Source of the DNA: Acidobacteriota bacterium
GTDB lineage: Bacteria > Acidobacteriota > Blastocatellia > RBC074
Direction: 5' to 3'
DNA length: 33,837 nucleotides
Assembly (NCBI GenBank): GCA_018268995.1
Contig: JAFDVL010000110.1
Location: 1-33,837, forward strand
In this document: in pieces, positions 8,539-17,495 of the stretch
How positions within the stretch are numbered: position 1 is the stretch's first letter
Layout of the letters: every line of letters starts with the position of its first letter
Program-made: the position numbers and the translations under genes
The notes under the pieces: generated by a model
What the model was told of the DNA's origin: nothing
What the model saw: the letters and a program-made list of their open reading frames with translations, nothing else
Databases searched by the model: none

Positions 8539-11500
8539 ATGAGAAAACGAGAAGTTCTATGGCTCGGTATCGTGTTAGCGTTGTTGCTGGGAGCAGTAGG
8601 AACAGCAATAGCACAAACGGCAACGGGGCAAATTACGGGAACGGTGCATGATGCCAGCGGCGCAGTACTGGCGCGGGCAAAAGTCACCGCCACCAATCAG
8701 GCGAACGGTTTTACGCGTGAAACCTCGACCAATGAAGCTGGCACCTACGTGTTCCCCTTGTTGCCCGTCGGGATGTACACCGTCTCGGTCACGCAACAAG
8801 GCTTCAGCACCTCCAAACAAACCGGCATTCCACTGACGGTAGATAAAATCGCCCGCGTGGATTTCGATCTGAAAGTCGGCGATGTCAGCGCGACCGTTGA
8901 TGTTCAGTCGGCGGCGATTACACTTGACACCGAAACCGCTTCGATGGGGCAAACCGTGACGCAAAAGCAAGTCACGCAATTGCCGCTCAACGGGCGCAAT
9001 TTCCTGTCGCTGTTGTTCCTCAACGGCGGCACAGTCGAAACGGGTGGCGAACAAGGCACAATGCGGCAAGGCGCAGGCAATGCCATCAGCATCAACGGCG
9101 CACGTCCTACCTCCAATAACTTCCTCATTGACGGAACCTCGAACACGGACACGGCGCTGGGTACGCCAGCGGCAATCTTGTCCATTGATGCCATTCAGGA
9201 GTTCAAGGAGCAAACCGGAACGTATTCGGCGGAATATGGCTTCAGCGCCAATCAGGTCAACATCGTCAGCAAGACGGGGACGAACGATCTGCACGGAACA
9301 GCCTTCTGGTTTGGCCGCAACGATGCGTTCGATGCGAATACATTTTTCAATAACGCGATTCCCAAGCCCACGAACAATACCCGTTGGGCGGGCACGAAAA
9401 ACAAATTGCGCCAGAATCAATATGGCTTTGTGGCCGGTGGGCCGGTGTGGATTCCGAAGCTCTACGATGGTCGCAACAAGTCGTTTTGGCTGGTGAATTT
9501 TGAAGGCTTCAAACAGATTCGCGGCCAAACCGACCAATTGATTATCCCCACGCCGGATCAATTAGCCGGACGCTTTACCTCAACGATCACCGACCCGCTG
9601 ACGGGGCAGCCTTTTGCCAACAACACCATTCCGGCAAATCGGTTCTCGCGCCTGGCGAAACTGGCCGTAGCCAAGTTCTTCCCGGTGCCGAATTTCGTCG
9701 GTACGGCAGGCCAAAATTACGTGCGCAGTCGCAATCTGCCGCTGGATCAAAAACAATACACGATCCGTGGCGATCAACAACTCGGTCGCTTCGGCACGGT
9801 CTTCGGGCGCTACACGCAATCCGATTACACCAACACCATCATTGGCAACACGACGGAACTCGGCGACGTGTTCTTTGTGCAGAAAACCAAGAACTGGCAG
9901 GTATCCCATACGATTCCGTTCAGTTCGAATCTGGTGAATCAATTTCGCTTCGGCTATGTGGAGGCGCTCGCCGTCCAGCACGGTGCTACCGCGCCGCAAT
10001 CCGACATTGATCCGCTGCAACTGACGGGTGTTTTCACCGGTTTAGCGGACGATCAGCGTTCCTATCCGGCAGTTGGTTTCGGGGGCGTTGGAACCGGGCT
10101 TCAAGGGGGGGGCAGCGCGGTGAATGATTATCAATCCAGCAATCAGCCGATGATTGACATCAGCAATACTACGACCTGGATTCGTGGTCGTCACACACTG
10201 AACTTCGGTGCCAACATTCGCCAATGGTCATTGCAACGCGATCTGGCCAATGACTTCCTGGGGCAGTTCACCTTCAGCGGCTTTTTCACGGGCAACACGA
10301 CCCGCGATCACGCGATTGCGGACTTTCTGTTAGGGTATTACTCCGGCGCGAGCGTCTTCCAACCGGCAGGCTTCAGCGTCGCGGGGAAAACCGGGAACCC
10401 GCGTGAATTTAACTTTCTGTATGTCGCGCCCTACATTCAGGACGATTGGAAAGTCAATTCTCGACTGACCTTGAATCTGGGACTGCGTTGGGACTTCCGC
10501 ACGATCCCGAACGAAACCAACGACCGCATGGGATGGCGCGATCTGTCGAATCCGCGCGGTGGTTTGCTGGTGGCGGATCAGACACTCGTGGCAAAAGGCA
10601 TCGTCGGCGATCAAAGCTATTACAAATTTGCTAATCGCCGGAACCCCGCTGACTCCTCGAAGAAAGTCTTTGCCCCGCGCCTCGGCTTTGCCTTCCGTCC
10701 GTTCAGTGATGACAAGACGGTGGTGCGTGGCGGCTATGGCATCTTCTGGGATTCCTCCGAAGGGCGTGAAATTGACGGCGCGGCAGACATTTTCCCGTAT
10801 GTCAGCCGTGGCAGCTACAACCAAAGTCTGGGACAAGCGAACCTGCGGACCACGGATACTCTGTTTCCGAACTTCGCCAATGTTGGCGTCGCCACTCCCG
10901 CGGCGAATACCTTCCTGGCGGTGAGCATGTCACCGGAACCACGCAATCCGTATGTGCAGCAATGGTCGCTCGGCGTGCAACGCTCGCTCAGCCAGAACAC
11001 GACCCTCGAACTCAATTACATTGGCTCGAAGGGAACCCATCTGTTGATGCGGCGCAACATTGGTCAGGCTTTGCAAATGGCCAATCCGGCCTTCTGCGCC
11101 TCGCTCCTGCCCAACCCCACCCAAGGGGATTGCCCGGTCGCAGCCCGCAAGCCTTACCGGAATTTCGATGTCTACATTGACAGCGATTGGTCGGGGAACT
11201 CCAGCTACAACGCCTTCAATGCCAAAGTCGAGCATCGCAGCAATTCGTTGCTCTTCACGGCGGTGTATACCTGGGCGAAGAGCCTGGACAACAAATCCGC
11301 CGCCGCAGGGATTGGCAACGATTCCGCCGGTTGGCAAGGGTTTCTGGACAATCACAACGTGCGGCGTGATCGGGGTCGTTCGGAATTCGATGTGAACCAT
11401 CGTCTGGTTAGCAGCTTCGTCTATGAACTGCCGATTGGGCGCGGTAAGAAATTCGGTGGCGATTTGCCGAAGGCGGCAGATGTGCTGATTGGCGGCTGGC

Positions 11501-11925
11501 AGGTGAATGCGATTGCAACGTTCCAGCAAGGCTTCCCGATGACCATTCAGGCGAACGACATCGGGGGATTGAATGATGCCCGCGGTCTGAACCGGGTTGA
11601 TATTGTGGGAACGCCGAAATTAACGAAAACGCTGGATCGGTGGTTTGATACGTCGGCGTTCAGGCAGCCTGCCGCAGGATTCCTCGGTACTTCTGGACGC
11701 GGTATTTTGCGTGCGCCTGGCATTCACAACTGGGACACGGGTTTGTTCAAGAACTTCGCCATCACAGAGCGCTTGAGCTTCCAATTCCGCTTCGAGTCGT
11801 TCAATGCCTTCAACCATACGCAGTGGGGCGTGCCGATTCGCAACATTGCCGACTCGCGATTCGGACGCATCCTGGGCACTCGCGCCGCGCGTATCAACCA
11901 GCTTGGCGCAAAGTTGGTTTGGTGA
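8539..11925 (+). CDS. Oar-type TonB-dependent receptor 1
   Basis: An outer-membrane receptor of 1128 residues. A signal peptide (1-25, ending TAIA before QTATG) is followed by a carboxypeptidase-regulatory-like beta-sandwich (about 27-106, GQITGTVHDASGAVL). A plug domain follows (about 115-270, with LPLNGRNF, NNFLIDGTSNTD and IQEFKEQTGTYSAEYG), then a long beta-barrel. The chain ends in Trp, the usual terminal aromatic signal for the BAM machinery. Such receptors import oligosaccharides or other large ligands with TonB energy; no SusD-like lipoprotein accompanies it. The start is supported by AAGGAG at 8525-8530. Its position right after the sugar-sensing regulator and ahead of carbohydrate enzymes suggests glycan or glycoside uptake. 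The ligand is not known. Confidence 0.93.
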   Translation: MRKREVLWLGIVLALLLGAVGTAIAQTATGQITGTVHDASGAVLARAKVTATNQANGFTRETSTNEAGTYVFPLLPVGMYTVSVTQQGFSTSKQTGIPLTVDKIARVDFDLKVGDVSATVDVQSAAITLDTETASMGQTVTQKQVTQLPLNGRNFLSLLFLNGGTVETGGEQGTMRQGAGNAISINGARPTSNNFLIDGTSNTDTALGTPAAILSIDAIQEFKEQTGTYSAEYGFSANQVNIVSKTGTNDLHGTAFWFGRNDAFDANTFFNNAIPKPTNNTRWAGTKNKLRQNQYGFVAGGPVWIPKLYDGRNKSFWLVNFEGFKQIRGQTDQLIIPTPDQLAGRFTSTITDPLTGQPFANNTIPANRFSRLAKLAVAKFFPVPNFVGTAGQNYVRSRNLPLDQKQYTIRGDQQLGRFGTVFGRYTQSDYTNTIIGNTTELGDVFFVQKTKNWQVSHTIPFSSNLVNQFRFGYVEALAVQHGATAPQSDIDPLQLTGVFTGLADDQRSYPAVGFGGVGTGLQGGGSAVNDYQSSNQPMIDISNTTTWIRGRHTLNFGANIRQWSLQRDLANDFLGQFTFSGFFTGNTTRDHAIADFLLGYYSGASVFQPAGFSVAGKTGNPREFNFLYVAPYIQDDWKVNSRLTLNLGLRWDFRTIPNETNDRMGWRDLSNPRGGLLVADQTLVAKGIVGDQSYYKFANRRNPADSSKKVFAPRLGFAFRPFSDDKTVVRGGYGIFWDSSEGREIDGAADIFPYVSRGSYNQSLGQANLRTTDTLFPNFANVGVATPAANTFLAVSMSPEPRNPYVQQWSLGVQRSLSQNTTLELNYIGSKGTHLLMRRNIGQALQMANPAFCASLLPNPTQGDCPVAARKPYRNFDVYIDSDWSGNSSYNAFNAKVEHRSNSLLFTAVYTWAKSLDNKSAAAGIGNDSAGWQGFLDNHNVRRDRGRSEFDVNHRLVSSFVYELPIGRGKKFGGDLPKAADVLIGGWQVNAIATFQQGFPMTIQANDIGGLNDARGLNRVDIVGTPKLTKTLDRWFDTSAFRQPAAGFLGTSGRGILRAPGIHNWDTGLFKNFAITERLSFQFRFESFNAFNHTQWGVPIRNIADSRFGRILGTRAARINQLGAKLVW

Positions 11926-11941
11926 CGTTGCAGGTGTATGC

Positions 11942-11991
11942 TTGAAGAAAATTCCCGTCAGGTCCCATTGGCCTGACGGGTCTTTCTTCAA
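11942..11991 (+). terminator. Hairpin after receptor 1, overlapping the next Shine-Dalgarno
   Basis: The inner stem CCCGTCAGG (11954-11962) pairs with CCTGACGGG (11972-11980). An outer stem TTGAAGAAA (11942-11950) pairs with TTTCTTCAA (11983-11991). It resembles an intrinsic terminator or attenuator. The last bases of the outer arm overlap the AAGGAG (11990-11995) of the following TPR gene, so folding could also limit its translation. Confidence 0.6.
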
Positions 11992-12001
11992 GGAGAAACA
12001 A

Positions 12002-13189
12002 ATGCTGCCCAGAATCTGGATTTTACTTTGTCTTTGGTCTGTTTGCGGACTAGCGCAAACAGCGAACGACGCGTTGATGCAACGATATGCGCAGGCAGGC
12101 GAAAAGGCCTTAGCCGAACAACGCTATGACGAAGCCGCCCAAGCCTTTGAAAAGCTTCGTGAACTGGCTCCAAACGTTGCTGAAATACACGCCCGATTGG
12201 GTTTAATTTATTATCAGGCGGGCAAATTTGAGCAGGCCGCTCCAGCCTTACGACAAGCCTTGAAACTAAAACCGACCTTACCCAATCTGGATGTTTTGCT
12301 GGCAATGTCACTATCAGAATTAGGGCAATATCAAGAAGCAGTTCCCGCCCTGCAAAAAGGATTCAAGCAAACGAAAGACGTTGCCTTGCGACGTTCCAGT
12401 GGCCTGCAACTACAGCGTGCTTACACGGGCTTGCAACAAGACGATAAATCCGTCGAAGTCGCGTTGGAACTGACGCAAGCTTTTCCCAAAGACCCCGAAA
12501 TTCTTTATCACGCCAGCCGCCTGTTTGCGAACTATGCCTATCTGTCGGCAGTAAAGCTTTCGCAGGTTGCCCCTGATTCGCTTTGGTTGCAATTAGCGGC
12601 GGGAGAAGCGCATGAAAGCCAGGGGCATCTTGATTCTGCGCTTGGTGCGTATCGTGAAGTTTTGAAAATCAATCCGAATCATCCCGGTGTGCATTTTCGT
12701 CTGGGACGTGTGCAGTTAGCGCGGGCGGCACAAGATGCCAAAGCCGAAGTCGAAGCCTTGCAGGAGTTCGAGCGGGAATTACAGCTTGATCCGACAAATG
12801 CCAATGCCGCGTATGAAGCTGGCGAATTGCATCGCAAGGCTGCCCGCTTTGATCGTGCTTTTGAATTGTTTTCTTTGGCAGTGAAGCATTATCCCGACTT
12901 TGAAGAATCGCTGGTTGGGTTAGGACGCACGTTGGTTTCGTTGCGCAAACCGGATCAAGCTTTGCTACCCTTGCGCAAAGCGATTGCGCTGAATGCCAAC
13001 AACGAAGTGACATGGTTTCAGTTATCCCAGGCGTATCGCGCGCTGAACAATGCGGCAGAGCAACAAAAAGCGTTTGCCGAATATCAACGCTTGCGCAATC
13101 AGAAATTGCAATCTTCCGGCGGCATGGGCTTTTCACGCCCGGAAGCAACCAGACAGAAAGTTGATCCTGAAGCCCCGCCCCGGCATTAA
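12002..13189 (+). CDS. Secreted tetratricopeptide-repeat protein
   Basis: A 395-residue protein with a short signal peptide (1-18, MLPRIWILLCLWSVCGLA) followed by tandem TPR-like helical pairs across nearly the whole chain. Clear examples are AEQRYDEAAQAFEKLRELAP, AEIHARLGLIYYQAGKFEQA, and a late one with RKPDQALLPLRKAIALNAN. TPRs bind other proteins; no catalytic domain is present, so a periplasmic scaffold or assembly role is inferred. An upstream in-frame ATG at 11804 lies inside the receptor gene; the start at 12002 is preferred because of AAGGAG at 11990-11995 and the signal peptide it creates. It lies between receptor 1 and the beta-propellers, in the same direction. Confidence 0.88.
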   Translation: MLPRIWILLCLWSVCGLAQTANDALMQRYAQAGEKALAEQRYDEAAQAFEKLRELAPNVAEIHARLGLIYYQAGKFEQAAPALRQALKLKPTLPNLDVLLAMSLSELGQYQEAVPALQKGFKQTKDVALRRSSGLQLQRAYTGLQQDDKSVEVALELTQAFPKDPEILYHASRLFANYAYLSAVKLSQVAPDSLWLQLAAGEAHESQGHLDSALGAYREVLKINPNHPGVHFRLGRVQLARAAQDAKAEVEALQEFERELQLDPTNANAAYEAGELHRKAARFDRAFELFSLAVKHYPDFEESLVGLGRTLVSLRKPDQALLPLRKAIALNANNEVTWFQLSQAYRALNNAAEQQKAFAEYQRLRNQKLQSSGGMGFSRPEATRQKVDPEAPPRH

Positions 13190-13348
13190 TCCAATTAAGT
13201 CGCGTGAGCGGTAGCGTAATAGGGCTTTATCCAAAATACCAAAAGAGTTTTGTCGTATCTATTGCACAGGATTCTGCTGTGCTGCCAAAAATAATTTATG
13301 TCTATAGAAGGCATTTGCCTTCCCATTCTTAACAGGGAGTCTATTCAG

Positions 13349-14977
13349 ATGAGACAGCGAAAGGTTATGAAAATCGCAGGTATGCTGACGATGTTGGCTT
13401 GCCTTGTCACCGGAATTCTGCCTTTGCGAGCACAAAGCGGCAAACTGGCCGATTGGCTCACTGATGGCGGTGACATTGAACGCACTGGCTGGCAAAAGAA
13501 TGAAACGATCCTTTCCCCGACCAGCGTCAAAAACATGAAGCTGCTCTGGAAAACCAAACTTGATAACGAACCACGCCAGATGCACAACCTGTTGCCCGTG
13601 TTGATTGCGAGCAACGTCAAGACCGCAAATGGGCCGAAACAAATCGTGCTGGTCACAGGTGTCAGCGACAATCTCTATGCGCTTGATGCGGAAACCGGAG
13701 CACAACTCTGGAAATTACATTTCACCTCAACCTGGACGCCACCCGCGACGGGCGGACGTGGCGCGGGCATTCTGTGTCCCGGCGGCATTACCGCGACTTC
13801 GACGATTGGCCCCGGCAAAGCGGAAGGCGAATACATTGTCTATACCGCTTCGTGGGATGGCATGCTGCATCGCACCGACTTAGCGACGGGCAAAGAGATT
13901 GAAAAGCCCGCGAAGTTTATGCCGCCGAACGGCAAGCCGTACGCGCTGAACCTGCGCAACAATGTGATCTATACGCACACAGCGCAAGGCTGCGGCGGCA
14001 ATCCGAATATGGTCTACATCTACGATTTGGCGACCAACAAAGTCGGCGCGTGGGGGCCAGTGGGCGGCGGAATGTGGGGACGCACCGGCCCGGCGATTGA
14101 CAGCAAAGGTGTGATGTACACCGGCACGGGTGATGGCCCGTGGAATCCTGAAAACGGCGTTTACGGCAACGGCATCATCGGCGTTCGGCAAAACCCGGAA
14201 ACGAAAGCGGCTGAGTTAGTGGATTACTACGGCCCGTCAAATGCTGAATGGCTTTTCAAACGCGATCTCGACATGCAGGTGACGCCCGCCATTTTCAAAT
14301 ACAAGGGCAAGGAATTGATGATTGATTCTGGCAAGGAATGCGTCATGTACCTGATGGAAATCGGCAATATCGGGGGCGACGATCACCGCACGCCGCTGCA
14401 TCGTACGCCGCTGTATTGCAACGAAGAAGTGAACTTCGCTTCCGCCGGGGTGTGGGGATCACTTGCGACCTGGGAAGACAGCAAAGGTACGCGCTGGGCG
14501 CTCTCGCCATTCTGGGGGCCGAAGCATTCCAAATTCACGGCCCCGATGCAAAATGGCCTCGTCAAAAAAGGCGCGATTGTGGCATTCAAGGTCGAAGAAA
14601 AAGCGGGCAAGTTTACGCTGACACCCGCGTGGATTTCGCGTGATATGGATCGTGCCGAACCGCCTGTGATTGCCAACGGCGTCGTCTTCGCGTACGGCAA
14701 TGGCGAAGACACCGATCAGGCGCGCTTCGACATTGGCCTGGCCTACAACCGTGCTGAATATCGCATCAAGGGTTCGACGAAAGCCGTGTTGTATGCGCTC
14801 GACGCGCAAACGGGCAAAGAACTCTGGAACAGCGGCGATGCGATCACTTCGTGGAATCACTGGAGCGGCATCTCGGTTGCGAATGGCAAAGTCTACATCA
14901 GCACTTTTGATGGCTATCAATACTGCTTCGGCATTGCCAGCGGAGCCACACAAACAGCGTCGAAAGGAGCGAAGTAA
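13349..14977 (+). CDS. Secreted PQQ-type beta-propeller protein 1
   Basis: A 542-residue exported protein with a signal peptide (about 1-29, ending LRAQS) and repeated propeller blades of the PQQ/quinoprotein type. Examples are DNLYALDAETGAQLWKLHF (about 108-126) and, near the end, VLYALDAQTGKELWNSGD. No CxxCH haem site is present, so it is not a quinohaemoprotein; whether it binds PQQ at all cannot be judged. The motif CPGGIT (143-148) is shared with the next gene, showing that the two are paralogues. The ATG at 13349 is preferred to the in-frame ATG at 13298 because AGGGAG (13334-13339) precedes it and the signal peptide then begins properly with MRQRK. Possible roles are a sugar or polyphenol dehydrogenase subunit, an electron carrier partner, or a binding scaffold. 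A small hairpin at 13264-13282 precedes it. Confidence 0.85.
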   Translation: MRQRKVMKIAGMLTMLACLVTGILPLRAQSGKLADWLTDGGDIERTGWQKNETILSPTSVKNMKLLWKTKLDNEPRQMHNLLPVLIASNVKTANGPKQIVLVTGVSDNLYALDAETGAQLWKLHFTSTWTPPATGGRGAGILCPGGITATSTIGPGKAEGEYIVYTASWDGMLHRTDLATGKEIEKPAKFMPPNGKPYALNLRNNVIYTHTAQGCGGNPNMVYIYDLATNKVGAWGPVGGGMWGRTGPAIDSKGVMYTGTGDGPWNPENGVYGNGIIGVRQNPETKAAELVDYYGPSNAEWLFKRDLDMQVTPAIFKYKGKELMIDSGKECVMYLMEIGNIGGDDHRTPLHRTPLYCNEEVNFASAGVWGSLATWEDSKGTRWALSPFWGPKHSKFTAPMQNGLVKKGAIVAFKVEEKAGKFTLTPAWISRDMDRAEPPVIANGVVFAYGNGEDTDQARFDIGLAYNRAEYRIKGSTKAVLYALDAQTGKELWNSGDAITSWNHWSGISVANGKVYISTFDGYQYCFGIASGATQTASKGAK

Positions 14978-16546
14978 ATGAGACGAATTCTACTCACGAG
15001 CATTTGTTTTCTTGCCTGCACCGTCGGAACGCAAGCACAACGCGGTGCGAATAACGACTGGGTGACAGACAACAGTGATGCCCAGCGCACGGCGACCATT
15101 AAAGGTGATGCCAAAATCAACAAAGACTCTGTCGCCAAACCCGGCGCGGTGCAGTTCCTCTGGAAGTTGAAGCTCAAAAATACGCCGAATCAACTAAATA
15201 ATCTGTCCGCGCCTGCCACGCTGGAGCGCCTGATTGGCTATCGTGGATTTCGGATGTTGGGATTCATCGCGGGCAGTGGCGACAACCTGTTCACAATTGA
15301 CACGGATTTAGGCCGGATGGAATGGGAGAAGAAATTACCGACCAGCAGCGCCGCAAGTGCAAGCACGCTTGCGTGCCCCGGCGGCATGACAACGAGCATC
15401 GTGCGTCCGACGAATTCGATGATTGCAGCGGCGGGCGGTGGTTTCGGCCCCGGTCGCAACCAACCCGCGAAAAGCACTGTTGGCACGCCGTGGGAAGGCG
15501 CAGCAAATTTGAAAGACGTGCGCCCGACACCGCAATTTGCTGGCCCGCCGCCCGGCGCACAGCAAGGCCCAACGCGCCCGAATTTGCCTCCGATGGGCGG
15601 CGGCTTCGGCGGCAGCGCCAATGTGATTTACGCGTTGGCGAGCGATGGCATGTTGCATTCGATGCACTTGTCTGGCGGGCAGGAATATCAACCGCCCATC
15701 AAGTTTTTGCCGCCCGGTGCGAATGCCAATGGATTGATTGTCGTCAACGGCAAAGCGTTCGCCGTCGCCGCGAACAGTTGCAACGGCGTGGCGAATGGTC
15801 TGTGGGCTTATGACTTTGAGGCGAAGCAAGTGCAGACGTGGAAAGGCGAGGTCGTCGGCTCCGCAGGCGCAGCGTTTGGCGGCGATGGAACCGCGTATGT
15901 GACGACGAAAAACGGTGTGACAGCGATTGATCCGAAAACGCTGGAAGCGAAAGGTTCTTACAGCGCGAGCGGTCAGGAATTTTCCTCATCGCCCGTCGTG
16001 TTTGAATTCAAAGGCAAAACGATGATTGCCGCTGCGACCAAAACGGGCAGCGTGCATTTGCTGGATGCGGGGAATCTCTCCGCTGCGATAGCGACTACGC
16101 CTGCGGGCAAAGACGCCAATCCAAACGCGCTTGCCAGTTGGCAGGACGCCAGCGGAACCCGCTGGATTCTGGCTCCGACGGACAAGGCCATTGTCGCGTG
16201 GAAAGTCGTCGAACAAGGTGGCAGCCTGTCGTTGCAGCAAGGCTGGACTTCACGCGAACTGGTTGCGCCACTCACGCCGACGATCATCAATGGCGTGGTG
16301 CTCGCTACCGCCAGCGGCGAGTTCCGCACGAGCGATAGCAAAATGACGGCTGCTCAACGCGCCGCCCGTTCCAAACCGGCGGTGATTTATGCGCTGGATG
16401 GCTCGACGGGCAAAGAGTTGTGGAACAGTGGCACGACGATCAAATCATTTGCACGCGGCAATGCGCTGTCCGGCGGTATGGGGCAGTTTTATCTGACGAC
16501 TTACGACGGCACGTTTTACGCCTTCGGTTTCCCGATGGAGCACTAA
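14978..16546 (+). CDS. Secreted PQQ-type beta-propeller protein 2, with Gly/Pro-rich insert
   Basis: A 522-residue exported paralogue of the preceding protein (signal peptide 1-20, ending VGTQA). Shared landmarks include CPGGMT (133-138), a YALDGSTGKELWNSGT blade near the C-terminus and a closing TTYDGTFYAFGF strand matching STFDGYQYCFGI in protein 1. Between two blades (about 151-213) it carries a low-complexity stretch rich in Gly, Pro and Gln (GPPPGAQQGP, PPMGGGFGG) that is absent or very short in protein 1. Its ATG directly abuts the TAA of protein 1, with AAGGAG at 14964-14969, so the two are co-transcribed and probably translationally coupled. No haem motif is seen. The biochemical role is open. 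Confidence 0.85.
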   Translation: MRRILLTSICFLACTVGTQAQRGANNDWVTDNSDAQRTATIKGDAKINKDSVAKPGAVQFLWKLKLKNTPNQLNNLSAPATLERLIGYRGFRMLGFIAGSGDNLFTIDTDLGRMEWEKKLPTSSAASASTLACPGGMTTSIVRPTNSMIAAAGGGFGPGRNQPAKSTVGTPWEGAANLKDVRPTPQFAGPPPGAQQGPTRPNLPPMGGGFGGSANVIYALASDGMLHSMHLSGGQEYQPPIKFLPPGANANGLIVVNGKAFAVAANSCNGVANGLWAYDFEAKQVQTWKGEVVGSAGAAFGGDGTAYVTTKNGVTAIDPKTLEAKGSYSASGQEFSSSPVVFEFKGKTMIAAATKTGSVHLLDAGNLSAAIATTPAGKDANPNALASWQDASGTRWILAPTDKAIVAWKVVEQGGSLSLQQGWTSRELVAPLTPTIINGVVLATASGEFRTSDSKMTAAQRAARSKPAVIYALDGSTGKELWNSGTTIKSFARGNALSGGMGQFYLTTYDGTFYAFGFPMEH

Positions 16547-16550
16547 TTTT

Positions 16551-17393
16551 ATGAAGCTATTACAAAACAAACATTTGGTTACCTTGGCAATGAGCGGCGC
16601 GCTTTTGTTGGCGATCATCCTGCTTGGTTTGCCACACTCGAATGCGCAACAAGGCCCCCCGCAAGGGCCGCCTCCGGGCGGCCAAGGAGGACAACAAGGC
16701 CCTCCTGGGGGGCGTGGAGGGCGCGGTGGCTTTGGCCCAAACATTGATCCGTTGGCGATAGAGGATCGCACTGGCTTTGACCCGATTTTCGATGGCAAGA
16801 CGCTGAAAGGCTGGGACGGCGATCCGCAGTTCTGGCGCGCCGAAAACGACAGTATCATTGGCGAAAGTACGGCGGAAAAACAGGTCAAGGTCAATACATT
16901 TTTGATCTATCGCGGCAGCATGCCCGGCGACTTTGAATTAAAAGTAGACCTCAAAATGAACTCGACCAACACGGGCATCCAATACCGCAGCATCGAGTTA
17001 CCCGAAGTCGGCAAGTGGGTACTCAAGGGCTATCAGGCCGACATGGATTTCGCCAATCAGTTCACCGGGCTTTTGTATGAAGAGCGTGGCCGCGCCTTCC
17101 TCGCGCCGCGCGGGCAAATGGTGCATATCGGGCCGGGCGGCAAAAAACGGATGATCGCCAATTTGCGTAATCCTGACGATCTCAAGGCGACGATCAAGGT
17201 GAACGACTGGAACACTTATCACATCATCGCGCGCGGCAATCGGCTGACGCACATCATCAACGGTCATCTGTTTTCCGAAGCGATTGATGATGACCCGGCG
17301 GGACGTTCGATGGGAGGATTGCTCGGCTTCCAGATGCACACCGGGCCGCCGATGAAACTGGAACTGCGCAATATCTACCTCAAGAATTTGTAG
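16551..17393 (+). CDS. DUF1080 (3-keto-disaccharide hydrolase/lyase family) exported protein
   Basis: A 280-residue protein with an N-terminal hydrophobic export segment (about 8-32) and a Gly/Pro/Gln-rich linker (33-63). The DUF1080 concanavalin-like domain covers about 75-280 (GFDPIFDGKTLKGWDGD, then DFELKVDLKMNSTNTGIQYRS, and a terminal LRNIYLKNL strand). Members of this family act on 3-keto-glycosides; in Bacteroides thetaiotaomicron a DUF1080 protein next to Gfo/Idh and TIM-barrel genes eliminates the aglycone from 3-keto-glycosides. Here it has the same neighbours: Gfo/Idh/MocA and TIM-barrel genes directly downstream. It starts 4 bases after propeller 2, so it is in the same operon. 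Lyase versus hydrolase activity cannot be told from sequence. Confidence 0.9.
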   Translation: MKLLQNKHLVTLAMSGALLLAIILLGLPHSNAQQGPPQGPPPGGQGGQQGPPGGRGGRGGFGPNIDPLAIEDRTGFDPIFDGKTLKGWDGDPQFWRAENDSIIGESTAEKQVKVNTFLIYRGSMPGDFELKVDLKMNSTNTGIQYRSIELPEVGKWVLKGYQADMDFANQFTGLLYEERGRAFLAPRGQMVHIGPGGKKRMIANLRNPDDLKATIKVNDWNTYHIIARGNRLTHIINGHLFSEAIDDDPAGRSMGGLLGFQMHTGPPMKLELRNIYLKNL

Positions 17394-17399
17394 ACCTCG

Positions 17400-17475
17400 A
17401 TGTACGGCAGGCGGCCCGCCTGTCCTGAATCCATCTGTCACCTATGCCCGGACAGGCGGGCCGCCTGTCGTACAT
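17400..17475. repeat. 26-base inverted repeat between DUF1080 and Gfo/Idh genes
   Basis: Arms 17400-17425 and 17450-17475 are complementary at 25 of 26 positions around a 24-base loop; the core is GGCAGGCGGCCCGCCTGTCC. There is no T-run. It resembles palindromic intergenic repeats (REP/MITE-like) rather than a simple terminator, but could act as an RNA-stabilising hairpin between two cistrons. An ATG inside the left arm is in frame with the next gene but is not a credible start. Confidence 0.7.
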
Positions 17476-17495
17476 GTTCAGAAAGGAGTTTCGCC

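Noticed and set aside
8181..8540. Riboswitch in the receptor 1 leader
   Set aside because: Only short isolated stems are visible and none matches the conserved core of a riboswitch class I know.
8575..9561. Long open frame on the - strand inside receptor 1
   Set aside because: It is antisense to a clear TonB-dependent receptor; the translation is Arg/His/Ile-rich without any recognisable domain, and there is no Shine-Dalgarno.
11804..12001. In-frame upstream ATG for the TPR gene
   Set aside because: It overlaps the end of receptor 1 and spans a terminator-like hairpin; the start at 12002 has a good Shine-Dalgarno and a signal peptide.
13298..13348. In-frame upstream ATG for propeller 1
   Set aside because: It adds 17 residues ahead of a clear signal peptide and lacks a Shine-Dalgarno, whereas 13349 has AGGGAG at proper spacing.
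13349..16546. Calling the propellers PQQ-dependent alcohol dehydrogenases
   Set aside because: There is no CxxCH haem site, the chains are shorter than most such enzymes, and PQQ-binding residues cannot be verified by eye.
17400..17495. In-frame upstream ATG for the Gfo/Idh gene
   Set aside because: It lies in an inverted repeat and would bury the twin-arginine signal 32 residues inside the protein.
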